Assembly: GCA_015056315.1 (NCBI GenBank)
Contig: SVGN01000020.1
Coordinates: 1-45,569 of the forward strand
Length of the DNA: 45,569 nt
From: Clostridiales bacterium
Lineage (GTDB): Bacteria > Bacillota > Clostridia > Christensenellales > Aristaeellaceae
Reading direction: 5' to 3'
Shown here: one piece after another, positions 24,401 to 31,908 of the stretch
Layout of the letters: each line of letters opens with the position of its first letter
Numbering within the stretch: position 1 is the first letter of the stretch
Position numbers and translations under genes: made by a program
Notes under the pieces: model-generated
What the model was told of the DNA's origin: nothing
Seen by the model: the letters and a program-made list of their open reading frames with translations, nothing else
Databases searched by the model: none

Positions 24401-25201
24401 CTACCATTCGGTGCGGTCATGAGCACCGCGGTGGCAGCAGCCGGGCTGCGTATACAGCGGCAAGGGCTTCTCGGGCAGCTCATGGTGATGCATGGCGCAG
24501 GGCTCGGGCCTGAGCACATACAGCTCCAGACAGATCTCCAGCTGCACACAGAAGGTGCCGCTCTCCGAGCAACGTTCGCCGCCGGTCAGGCGCAGGCATG
24601 GCACGATGAACAGGCTACCGCTCCTGTGTTCACCATAGCCCATTGGCGGGCGGTAGCTGACCTCTGCCTCCACCACAGCGGTGGTCTGCCAGGTTCTGCC
24701 CTCACTGTCACACAGCTTGAGACATACCGGGATGAATACCTTTATATAGCTACGCTGGTCGGGGCAATGGTGCTCCACGGGCGACCACCATGGCTGCGCG
24801 CCGCTCTGGGTGAGCGAAAGGAGTGTATAGGGCGGGCAGGCGCAATCCGGCAGCTGATCGGGCTTGACCTGAGTACAGAGCTGGGGGATGCTCCTGCGCT
24901 CGCAGGCAATGATCTTTTGCAGCAGCACGTTTTCGCATATGGGCTTTTCCGGTTTGGGCGGCTGTTTGCATACGACGCCGCTGTAATGGACGGGCGGGCA
25001 GGCAGCAGGTCTGCGGGGCCAGGCAGTGGCTTTCTGCAGCGGTACCCTGTGTTCACAGAGACGCTCCTCCCGGCAGCTGTCCTGAGGCATAGGCTTGTGG
25101 CAGGGTTCGCAGACAGGCGGCGGGCAGTAAGGCGCGGTGATCCCATCGCAGCGACAACAGTCGTGCCTGTCGCCGTGATGGGGATGTTCTGCATATTTCA
25201 T
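24401..25201 (-). CDS. Cysteine-rich protein, possible spore-coat component
   Basis: A 266-residue protein with 25 cysteines (about 9%) and many His and Pro residues. The N-terminal half is CxxC-like and Pro-rich (CCRCDG, PPPVCEPCHKP); the second half has a regular beta-like segment (SYIKVFIPVCLKLCDSEGRTWQTTAVVEAEVSY, VPCLRLTGGERC, FCVQLEICLELYVLRPEPC) resembling small repeats in clostridial coat/exosporium-type proteins. I do not recognise a family. No signal peptide is present, so it would be cytosolic in the vegetative cell or mother cell. GGGAGGTC precedes the ATG. Given SpoIVA in the window, a coat role is plausible but is an inference. Confidence 0.6.
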   Translation of the reverse strand: MKYAEHPHHGDRHDCCRCDGITAPYCPPPVCEPCHKPMPQDSCREERLCEHRVPLQKATAWPRRPAACPPVHYSGVVCKQPPKPEKPICENVLLQKIIACERRSIPQLCTQVKPDQLPDCACPPYTLLSLTQSGAQPWWSPVEHHCPDQRSYIKVFIPVCLKLCDSEGRTWQTTAVVEAEVSYRPPMGYGEHRSGSLFIVPCLRLTGGERCSESGTFCVQLEICLELYVLRPEPCAMHHHELPEKPLPLYTQPGCCHRGAHDRTEW

Positions 25202-25221
25202 AAGAGACCTCCCGATAAAGC

Positions 25222-25258
25222 AAAATGACCTGACGGGAGATGTTTCCCGTCAGGTCAT
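25222..25258 (-). terminator. Intrinsic terminator of the metallo-beta-lactamase-fold gene
   Basis: ATGACCTGACGGGA (25225-25238) pairs with TCCCGTCAGGTCAT (25245-25258); on minus TTTT follows. It also lies in the leader of the cysteine-rich gene. Confidence 0.82.
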
Positions 25259-25283
25259 CCTATGCTGCGGAGGCAGGATGTGT

Positions 25284-26144
25284 TTATTGATAATCCAGCT
25301 GCTCGGCATAGGCCTGGCCATCCTTCAGCGTAACGAGGATGCCCAGGGTGGCATTCTGGGTAATGGCCACGCCGCTCTTTACATCCCAAAGGCGAGCCAG
25401 CACCACATCGGCTGCGGTATCCGGCTCCTCCTCCCTATCGGTGGAGATGATGGACCACTGGGGCTTTACCGTGCGCAGGAAGGTGCTGCTTGTGGAATCA
25501 TCCTCCCCGTGATGGGCAACCTTCAGTACAGTTGCCTGAGGGATCACATCGGCAGCCAGCAGAGAAGCCTCCTCCTCCTTCTTCATATCGCCGGTGAGAA
25601 GGAAATTGCCGTGAGGGGTCTGAACATCAATCACCAGGGAGTTGTTGTCCTCGTCCTGTTGATCCTTATTGATGGGGCCGAGGATATGCAAACTGCACTC
25701 CCCCGCCTCGATCACCTCTCCGGCCCGGAGCCAGGTAAGGGGCACATCCCGCTTTTGGGAGGCCTCGTATACCGGGTGCTCCTTGACATCTGGCTCGCTG
25801 TTGAGTGTGGAGGCATAGAGCATATCCACTTGGATATCGCTCTTGAGCAGCTTGTTGAGGCCGCCCACATGATCCTTGTCGGTATGGGTGATGAACACCC
25901 CGTCCAGGTGGTCGATGCCACAGGTCTCCAGCGCCTTCTCCAGAGCATCGTAGCTGTCCTTGTGGCCTGCATCCACCAAAAAGCGCTGCTGGTTCAGCAG
26001 CAAAAGGATGGCGTCGGCCTTGCCCACGTTGATGAACACCGCCTGGATGCTGCTCTCTTCTTCGGCTTTGGGGGCACCGGGCAGCACTGCGCTGCCGAGC
26101 AGCGCCAAACACAGTGCAAAAATCGAAAGCTTTCTGTTGCGCAT
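25284..26144 (-). CDS. Secreted metallo-beta-lactamase-fold protein, ComEC C-domain-like
   Basis: A 286-residue exported protein: the signal sequence (KLSIFALCLALLGSAVLPGAPKAEEE) is followed by a metallo-hydrolase domain. It has FINVGKADAILLLL and FLVDAGHK at the start, the metal motif HTDKDHVGG at residues 87-95, LTGDMKKEEE and the second metal site VAHHGEDDST. This is the fold of the C-terminal domain of ComEC competence proteins, found alone in many Firmicutes. Such domains degrade DNA or phosphodiesters; the substrate here is unknown. AAGGAGGACG precedes the ATG. It is read divergently from uppP. Confidence 0.85.
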   Translation of the reverse strand: MRNRKLSIFALCLALLGSAVLPGAPKAEEESSIQAVFINVGKADAILLLLNQQRFLVDAGHKDSYDALEKALETCGIDHLDGVFITHTDKDHVGGLNKLLKSDIQVDMLYASTLNSEPDVKEHPVYEASQKRDVPLTWLRAGEVIEAGECSLHILGPINKDQQDEDNNSLVIDVQTPHGNFLLTGDMKKEEEASLLAADVIPQATVLKVAHHGEDDSTSSTFLRTVKPQWSIISTDREEEPDTAADVVLARLWDVKSGVAITQNATLGILVTLKDGQAYAEQLDYQ

Positions 26145-26194
26145 TGGTCGTCCTCCTTCTTTCTTCTTCGGGAAATTGTTTGCATTTATGACTC

Positions 26195-26223
26195 TTCACA
26201 TTCCCATGCGGATGGTGTATACT
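26195..26223 (+). promoter_or_regulatory. Sigma-A promoter of uppP
   Basis: TTCACA (26195-26200), a 17-bp spacer and TATACT (26218-26223). Confidence 0.7.
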
Positions 26224-26262
26224 ATTCGCATTCGTGACCAAAACATGGAAAGGATGATCCGA

Positions 26263-27114
26263 TTGAGTATTCTTGAGGGCGCTTTGCTGGGTATTCTGCA
26301 GGGGCTTGCCGAATTTCTGCCCATCTCCAGCAGCGGGCACCTGAATCTGTTTCAGGCGCTGCTGCATGTGGAGCTGGAGAACCAGCTGCTCTTTAACATT
26401 CTTTTGCACGTGGGCACATTGATCGCTGTCGCCGTGGTCTTCTGGAAGGACTGGATCGATATGCTCCTGCACCCCATCAAGAACCGCACCCTGCTGCTGC
26501 TCTTTGTGGCCTCTCTGCCTGCGCTGGCCGCCAAGATCCTTTTCGACAGCCAGCTGGAATATGTGGAGACCCACATCACCTTTCTGGGCATCTGCTTCCT
26601 GATCACCGGCCTGATGCTGCTGCTCACCACCCGTATCTCCCGCAAGCAGGAGCAGAACGGTACCGCCAAAGGGCAGGTGGGCTTCTTTGAGGCGCTTGTA
26701 ATGGGCTGCCTGCAGGCCATCGGCATGCTGCCCGGCATCAGCCGCAGCGGCTCCACCATTTTCGGCGGCGTATGTGCCAAGGTGAACCGGGAGGCTGCTG
26801 CCAAGTTCAGCTTTATGATGAGCGCTCCCGCTATCGTCGGCAGCCTGCTGGTAGAAGGCAAGGATGCTCTGGAAGCCGGTATCAGCTTTGGCGACAGCCT
26901 GCCCGCCATCCTCGTGGGCATGGTGCTGGCTGCCATCGTGGGCTACCTTTCCATCCGCTTCTTCCTGAAGGTGATCGCCAACGCCAGCCTGGACGGCTTC
27001 GCCCTGTATGTGACCATCGTGGGCGTGATCACCATCCTGTTTCAGGCAATGGGCGTGATCACCGATAACACCGTTACCGATGCGACCCTTGCCCTGATCC
27101 GCACCCTTGGCTGA
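26263..27114 (+). CDS. uppP: Undecaprenyl-diphosphate phosphatase (UppP/BacA)
   Basis: A 283-residue polytopic enzyme that dephosphorylates undecaprenyl pyrophosphate, recycling the lipid carrier for peptidoglycan and other glycopolymers; loss causes bacitracin sensitivity. It carries the two family motifs, LQGLAEFLPISSSGHL near the N-terminus and GMLPGISRSGSTI in the middle, and about eight helices. A TTG at 26263 preceded by AAAGGATG at 8 nt gives the usual N-terminus (SILEGALLGILQG); in-frame ATGs at 26245 and 26254 would start with no ribosome-binding site or one that is too close. Its own promoter is at 26195-26223 and the terminator at 27137-27167. Confidence 0.92.
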   Translation: MSILEGALLGILQGLAEFLPISSSGHLNLFQALLHVELENQLLFNILLHVGTLIAVAVVFWKDWIDMLLHPIKNRTLLLLFVASLPALAAKILFDSQLEYVETHITFLGICFLITGLMLLLTTRISRKQEQNGTAKGQVGFFEALVMGCLQAIGMLPGISRSGSTIFGGVCAKVNREAAAKFSFMMSAPAIVGSLLVEGKDALEAGISFGDSLPAILVGMVLAAIVGYLSIRFFLKVIANASLDGFALYVTIVGVITILFQAMGVITDNTVTDATLALIRTLG

Positions 27115-27136
27115 GGCTCAACGCTCCAACAGCACA

Positions 27137-27167
27137 GCGCACCTGCGATGCCGCAGGTGCGCTTTTT
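27137..27167 (+). terminator. Intrinsic terminator of uppP
   Basis: GCGCACCTGC (27137-27146) pairs with GCAGGTGCGC (27153-27162), followed by TTTTT on plus. Confidence 0.87.
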
Positions 27168-27170
27168 GCA

Positions 27171-28898
27171 TCAGTTATATTCGACCACCTGCTGGTACGC
27201 CTTATAAGTGCTCGTGTAGAAAAACTCCCGACGGATCTCTTGGCCGTTCTGGTACCAAACCTTGTAGGTATCCACCACATAGCCGGTGCGGGCCTTGACG
27301 GTGGTCTGGCTGGAGCCGTAGGGCAACTCGGGATTCTGTACGTACTTGATCTCCTGCGGCGGGTTGATCGTCTTTACCACATGGGATTCCAGATCGATGC
27401 TCATACCGTCCTCCAGAGCCATGCCCCAGATCTCGGCAGACATCTTCCGGTCGTTGTAATAAGTGATGATGAAGATGGGCGCCTGACTGCTGTTCTTGAA
27501 CTTGAAATCCAGATTCGGCCAGTTGACAGTGGCATCCTCGCCGCGCTCCACATAGGTGCTGGGCCATGCATGGGCGCTGCGCTCCACGATCTCCAGATCA
27601 GCTCTGGCCACAGCGTTGAACAGCGTGGAGGACACCTGACAGATGCCGCCGCCCACTTCTTCGATGCTCTGGCCGGAAGCGATGGCACCTGCCTCCAGAT
27701 AGCCCTTCTCATAGGTGCGCTGACCGGTGGCCTCGTTGAAGCTGAAGGTCTCGCCGGGCATGAGGGCTGTGCCGTTGATGGCCTGGCAGGCAAGGGCGAT
27801 GTTGTTGTTACGATTGGTATCCCGGGTGGTCTCGGTGGTATAGGCGGCGATCAGGTTGAAATTGGAGGCAAGATCGTCCTTGGTGATATCCGGGGGGATC
27901 AGCGTCAGGTTGGTGGTAACGATGGCACCGATCTGCTCCTGATCCAGCGCAGCGATGATGCGGTTATAGAGCAGGTCGCTGTCCATGATCACGCCGGATT
28001 GATGATCGGAGAAGGTAAACGTGCGGGATTTGTAATCGAAGGTGAGGATCTGCGCATTGATGGGGTCGCGTGTCACGTAAGCGGTGATCTCATCCACCAC
28101 ATTGCGCACGGCAGAAGCATCGTAGGTAACTTCTGTAGCCAGGTTGACGGGGGTATTGCGCAGCTCCAGCGCCCGATCCACCCGCTGGCGGAAGGGGGTC
28201 TGCTTGGTGATCTGGATATCGCTGTTATTGGTGCGGCCGATGGCGTAGGCCTTCTCCAGCACATTGCCCAGGTTACGGGCTGCAGGTACGTTGGTCTGAT
28301 CGATCTGCCAGTTCCGGTCGCCGATGGAGACCGTAACCGAATAGGGCGTGGTATTGCTCTGCAGCTGAGGGGAGGTTCCCGTAAGGGCGGCTCTGGCTTC
28401 TTCGATGGTCATATCGCCAACGGAGATGCCATCCACCAGCACACCGGGATAGATCACATCCCGGTACATATAGCTGCGGTACTGCTCATAGAGGTCGTTG
28501 GTCTCCTCATCGTAGCGTACCACCTCGCCGTTGACAAAAGCGTAGTTGGGAAAATCTTTCCAGAAATAGCCCGCCATCTGGGGCATCATCATCACGGCGA
28601 TGATGCTCATCAGCACGAAGCACACAACAATGATGATCACATAGGCGTAGGGGCTCCATTCGCCGTTCTGCACCGCCTGCCCTCTCCCCTCTGCCCGCAC
28701 CGCCGGGCGGGAAGTGGGATGAGGCGCATAGGCCTGCCGATGGTTCTGCGAATGAGGCAGCACCTGGTTCCATGTATCCTGATCCTCGAAGAGGAAATCC
28801 TGCGACGTGTCTCTGCGCGCTGCCTCCGCATAGGGGTCTGCGGGGCGGCGATCGGCCATGCGCCGGTTCTGACCGTTATCCTGATAGAGATCAGCCAT
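27171..28898 (-). CDS. VanW family membrane-anchored protein with PG-binding and G5-like regions
   Basis: A 575-residue protein. A hydrophilic cytosolic N-terminus (about 85 residues, rich in Gln/Arg/Asp) is followed by one membrane helix (AYVIIIVVCFVLMSIIAVMMM) and an extracellular part: a peptidoglycan-binding-4-like region, then the VanW domain with NNNIALACQAINGTALMPGETFSFNEATG, QSIEEVGGGICQVSSTLFNAV and AHAWPSTYV, then a G5-like C-terminus. The ATG at 28898 follows GAGGTGAAGCAC; a GTG nine bases upstream is also in frame. It begins 21 bp after rex, so the two are probably co-transcribed. VanW proteins are common in spore formers and linked to the envelope, but no enzymatic role is agreed. 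Confidence 0.88.
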   Translation of the reverse strand: MADLYQDNGQNRRMADRRPADPYAEAARRDTSQDFLFEDQDTWNQVLPHSQNHRQAYAPHPTSRPAVRAEGRGQAVQNGEWSPYAYVIIIVVCFVLMSIIAVMMMPQMAGYFWKDFPNYAFVNGEVVRYDEETNDLYEQYRSYMYRDVIYPGVLVDGISVGDMTIEEARAALTGTSPQLQSNTTPYSVTVSIGDRNWQIDQTNVPAARNLGNVLEKAYAIGRTNNSDIQITKQTPFRQRVDRALELRNTPVNLATEVTYDASAVRNVVDEITAYVTRDPINAQILTFDYKSRTFTFSDHQSGVIMDSDLLYNRIIAALDQEQIGAIVTTNLTLIPPDITKDDLASNFNLIAAYTTETTRDTNRNNNIALACQAINGTALMPGETFSFNEATGQRTYEKGYLEAGAIASGQSIEEVGGGICQVSSTLFNAVARADLEIVERSAHAWPSTYVERGEDATVNWPNLDFKFKNSSQAPIFIITYYNDRKMSAEIWGMALEDGMSIDLESHVVKTINPPQEIKYVQNPELPYGSSQTTVKARTGYVVDTYKVWYQNGQEIRREFFYTSTYKAYQQVVEYN

Positions 28899-28919
28899 GT
28901 GCTTCACCTCAAAACAATC

Positions 28920-29549
28920 TTACTCCTGCCTGTGCAGCATCTTGAAGCTGAGCACCTGCAAGCCTTCATCCAAATGCACGTTGACCACAGCAGCATCCCT
29001 GCCGAGCTTCAGGTCGCAGGGGGCAAAATTCCAGAAGCCGCGGATGCCGCAGCTGTAGAGCTGCTCGGTAAGCTGCTGGGCAGCCTCGCTGGGAACAGCG
29101 ATCACCGCGATGTCTACCGGGTTTTCGCCAATAAAACGTTCCAGAGAGGCAATATCCTGCACGGTGAGCGCATCTACCCGGGTGCCGATCTTGGCAGGGT
29201 TGCTGTCGAAGATGGCAACAGTCTCGAAGCCGTTTGCAGGGAAGGAATCGGAGCAGCAGACTGCATTGCCGATGTTGCCCGCACCAAGGATGATCATTCG
29301 GTGAGGCTGATCCACACCCAGGATCTGCCCAATGCGCTCCCTGAGCTCCGGCACCGCATAGCCAAAGCCCTGCCGGCCAAAGCCGCCAAAGCAGTTGATA
29401 TCCTGCCGGATCTGGGAGGCGGTAAGGCACATGCGCTCGCCCAGCCCCTGAGAGGAGATCTGGGTAACGCCCTCCCGTTCAAGCTCCTTCAAATGGCGGT
29501 AATAGCCGGGCAAGCGCCGGATCACCGCATCGGAAACATAACCAGCCAT
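28920..29549 (-). CDS. rex: Redox-sensing transcriptional repressor Rex
   Basis: A 209-residue Rex homologue. Rex binds DNA when NAD+ is high and leaves when NADH rises, controlling fermentation and anaerobic genes. The N-terminal winged helix includes PGYYRHLKELEREG and SQGLGERMCLTASQIRQDINCFGGFGRQGFGY, the classic Rex DNA-binding signature; the Rossmann domain has ILGAGNIGNAV for NAD(H). AACGGAGGG precedes the ATG. The promoter (29622-29650) overlaps a Rex-like operator (29633-29650), so autoregulation is likely. A VanW gene follows at 21 bp. Confidence 0.96.
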   Translation of the reverse strand: MAGYVSDAVIRRLPGYYRHLKELEREGVTQISSQGLGERMCLTASQIRQDINCFGGFGRQGFGYAVPELRERIGQILGVDQPHRMIILGAGNIGNAVCCSDSFPANGFETVAIFDSNPAKIGTRVDALTVQDIASLERFIGENPVDIAVIAVPSEAAQQLTEQLYSCGIRGFWNFAPCDLKLGRDAAVVNVHLDEGLQVLSFKMLHRQE

Positions 29550-29621
29550 TGGGTTTCCCTCCGTTTCGCAAGTATCAAAGAAACTGGCTGACGTACAAAC
29601 ACAGTAAATCTATGATATATC

Positions 29622-29650
29622 AGTATAGCACATTGTTAAGGATTTCTCAA
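29622..29650 (-). promoter_or_regulatory. Sigma-A promoter of rex
   Basis: Minus-strand TTGAGA (29645-29650), a 17-bp spacer and TATACT (29622-29627). Confidence 0.75.
29633..29650. promoter_or_regulatory. Candidate Rex operator at the rex promoter
   Basis: TTGTTAA-GGAT-TTCTCAA on plus, compared with the clostridial Rex consensus TTGTTAA-N4-TTAACAA: one half-site is perfect (7/7), the other matches 5 of 7. It covers the -35 and part of the spacer, a position expected to repress. Confidence 0.55.
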
Positions 29651-29677
29651 CCTTTTCCTTCCATAATAAGCAGTATG

Positions 29678-29711
29678 AAAAAGCGCTGCTCCCTTTTGGG
29701 GAACAGCGCTT
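29678..29711 (-). terminator. Intrinsic terminator of ispH-rpsA
   Basis: AAGCGCTG (29681-29688) pairs with CAGCGCTT (29704-29711) with a further CCC/GGG inner stem; on minus TTTTT (29678-29682) follows. Confidence 0.82.
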
Positions 29712-29724
29712 CGTTAGGCTTGGA

Positions 29725-31752
29725 TTATTCAGCGGACTCCTCAGCAGCAGCGGCTTCGGCTTCCAGAGCAGCGCCCATGGCTTCGATATCCACAGCCACG
29801 ACCTCAGCATCGTCATCCTCGATGGGAGCGATCTCTTCTTCGGTCACTTCGGGCTCCAGCAGAGCACGAATGCTCAGGCTGATGCGCTTGGCGGCGGGAT
29901 CGATGCTCAGCACCTTCACCTGCACCTCATCGCCGACGTTGACAGCGTCCTCGACCTTGTTGATGCGGGTGGTGGCGCACTGGCTGATGTGTACCAGACC
30001 GTCGATACCGGGCTCCAGCTCCACGAAGGCGCCGAAGGTGGTGATGCGAACGACCTTACCGGTAACAACAGCATCGGCGGGGTACTTCTCGGGGGCCACA
30101 TCCCAGGGCTTGGGCTGCAGCTCCTTGATGCTCAGCTGGATGCGCTCGCGCTCGCGGTCGATGGACTTGATCTTGACTTCAACTTCCTGATCGGGAGCAA
30201 CGACCTCGGAGGGATGCTTCACGTGAGACCAGCTCAGGTCGGTAACATGGATGAGGCCATCCACGCCGCCCAGGTCTACGAAAGCGCCGAAATCGGTCAG
30301 GCGGCGTACGGTACCCTTGACCACTTCGCCGGCAACCAGCTTGTCCCAAGCTTCGGCCTTCTTGGCAGCGCTCTCTTCACGGATAACAGCGCGGCGGCTG
30401 GCCACAACGCGCTTCTTCTGCTCGTCCAGCTCGATGATCTTGAGCTTGAGGGGCTGGCCGACGAACTCGTTGATGTTCTCAACATAGCGGTTTGCCAGCT
30501 GGGAGGCAGGCACGAAGGCACGGATGCCGTTGATGCTGCAGGTGAGGCCGCCCTTGACGACCTTTTCGCCGGTAGCTTCGACATACTCGCCGTTTTCGTA
30601 CTTCTCGACAAGCTCGGCGAAGGCCTTGCGGTTCAGGATATTGCGCTGGGACAGCAATACGTTGCCATCGCCGTCATTTACCTTGACGACCTCCACTTCG
30701 ATTTCGTCGCCCATGCCGACATCCTGGGTAACCAGATCTTCGCGCTTGATCAGGCCGTCGGACTTGTAGCCGATGTTCACGCACACTTCGTCCTCGGTAA
30801 CGAGCACGACGGTGCCGGTAACGGTCTGTCCGGGTCTGATTTTGACCAGAGTCGCTTCCACATCAGCCATAAAGCTGTTCTTTTCCGCCTCCTCGGTGGA
30901 AAGCTGCTGGTTCAATTGTTCCTTGTCAGTCATACTAGTGACAACCTCCTTAAGTAACCAGTCCGGCGTGCTTGCGCCGGCCGTGATTCCAATGAATTCC
31001 GAATGGATATTTGCAAAGCCCGGCGGGATGTCCGCCGCGCGCTCTACCATGAGGGTACGGCTGCAAATGCTTTTGCAGGTCTCGTATAATTTGCGCGTGT
31101 TGGCGCTGGCGTTGCCGCCCACTACCAGCATGGCGTCCACCTGACCGCTGAGGCGGCGGGCCTCGTTCTGCCGGAGCACGGTGGCTGTGCAGATGGTATC
31201 CTGCACGGAAAGGTCGTTTACACGGGTACGGAGGGCGGTAAGGATCTCCTCCCATCTCTCGTGGGGAAAGGTGGTCTGGGATACGGCCAGTGCGCGCTCC
31301 ATGCGGGGCAGGGCCAAGGCCTCCTCCGGGGTATAAACGGTGTAAACATCGCCTTTGGCAAAACCGATGGTACCGACCACCTCCGGGTGGTCTGCCTGCC
31401 CCACCAGTACAACGGGAGAACCGTCTTCACTGTACCCGACTACCACCTGATGCAGCCTGGCAACAAAGGGACAGGTAAGATCGATGACACTTTCGGCGTT
31501 ACGGGCAATGGCTTCGGCAGTCTTTGGTGAAATACCGTGGCTGCGGACAATGACCGTTTTGCCTTTGGTCTCATCTACATCATGAACGGCTACGATGCCG
31601 ATGGCTTCCATTTTCTCGATCACCTGCGGGTTGTGTACCAGTTCACCAAAGGTGACAATGGTTTTTCCACTTTCCGCCGCCTTCTGCGCCTCGCTTACGG
31701 CACGGCGTACACCCATGCAGAACCCTGCATGGCGCGCGATCTCGATCGGCAT
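29725..31752 (-). CDS. ispH: IspH (HMBPP reductase) fused to ribosomal protein S1
   Basis: A 675-residue fusion. Residues 1-273 are IspH, the [4Fe-4S] enzyme making IPP/DMAPP in the MEP pathway: Cys12 (AGFCMGV), Cys94 (DLTCPFV) and Cys188 (DTICTAT) are the cluster ligands, with His40 (ELVHNPQ) and the RSHGIS and GASTPDWL motifs. Residues about 274-675 are S1 with four S1 RNA-binding repeats (each with GxVxxI/VxxFGAFV-type cores) and an acidic tail. This IspH-RpsA fusion is known in clostridia. An AAGGAGG lies 11 nt before an internal ATG at 30933, exactly at the junction, so free S1 may also be made. AAAGGATG precedes the first ATG. Terminator at 29678-29711. Confidence 0.95.
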   Translation of the reverse strand: MPIEIARHAGFCMGVRRAVSEAQKAAESGKTIVTFGELVHNPQVIEKMEAIGIVAVHDVDETKGKTVIVRSHGISPKTAEAIARNAESVIDLTCPFVARLHQVVVGYSEDGSPVVLVGQADHPEVVGTIGFAKGDVYTVYTPEEALALPRMERALAVSQTTFPHERWEEILTALRTRVNDLSVQDTICTATVLRQNEARRLSGQVDAMLVVGGNASANTRKLYETCKSICSRTLMVERAADIPPGFANIHSEFIGITAGASTPDWLLKEVVTSMTDKEQLNQQLSTEEAEKNSFMADVEATLVKIRPGQTVTGTVVLVTEDEVCVNIGYKSDGLIKREDLVTQDVGMGDEIEVEVVKVNDGDGNVLLSQRNILNRKAFAELVEKYENGEYVEATGEKVVKGGLTCSINGIRAFVPASQLANRYVENINEFVGQPLKLKIIELDEQKKRVVASRRAVIREESAAKKAEAWDKLVAGEVVKGTVRRLTDFGAFVDLGGVDGLIHVTDLSWSHVKHPSEVVAPDQEVEVKIKSIDRERERIQLSIKELQPKPWDVAPEKYPADAVVTGKVVRITTFGAFVELEPGIDGLVHISQCATTRINKVEDAVNVGDEVQVKVLSIDPAAKRISLSIRALLEPEVTEEEIAPIEDDDAEVVAVDIEAMGAALEAEAAAAEESAE
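30931..30951 (-). promoter_or_regulatory. Internal Shine-Dalgarno and ATG at the IspH/S1 junction
   Basis: Minus-strand AAGGAGG, then 11 nt, then ATG (30933-30931), in frame with S1 ([11 protein letters not shown]). It would give a free 402-residue S1 from the same mRNA. The motif also encodes Lys-Glu-Val of IspH, so coincidence is possible. Confidence 0.5.
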
Positions 31753-31885
31753 GGAACCATCCTTTCACGCATATCAAGATTATATATTCGCCGTGCAAAT
31801 GCGTTTTCCTTCTTTTTTTCTTACAATATTTCAAAAAAGAATCAAGAAATTTTGCATGGGCCCCCGGCGCATGCCTGCACGGCTG

Positions 31886-31906
31886 CAAAAGCGCGATGCG
31901 CTTTGC
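31886..31906 (-). terminator. Weak hairpin after cmk-plsC
   Basis: AAAGCGC and GCGCTTT arms around GAT, followed on minus by TTTTGC after the stop at 31909. Short stem; a weak terminator at best. Confidence 0.35.
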
Positions 31907-31908
31907 AT

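Noticed and set aside
26245-26262. ATG starts for uppP at 26245 and 26254
   Set aside because: One lacks a ribosome-binding site and the other has the AAAGG directly against it; the TTG at 26263 has correct spacing and the usual N-terminus. N-terminal data could still overturn this.
27240-29591. A 783-codon plus-strand open frame across the VanW and rex genes
   Set aside because: Both minus-strand genes are complete and recognisable; the antisense frame is an artefact.
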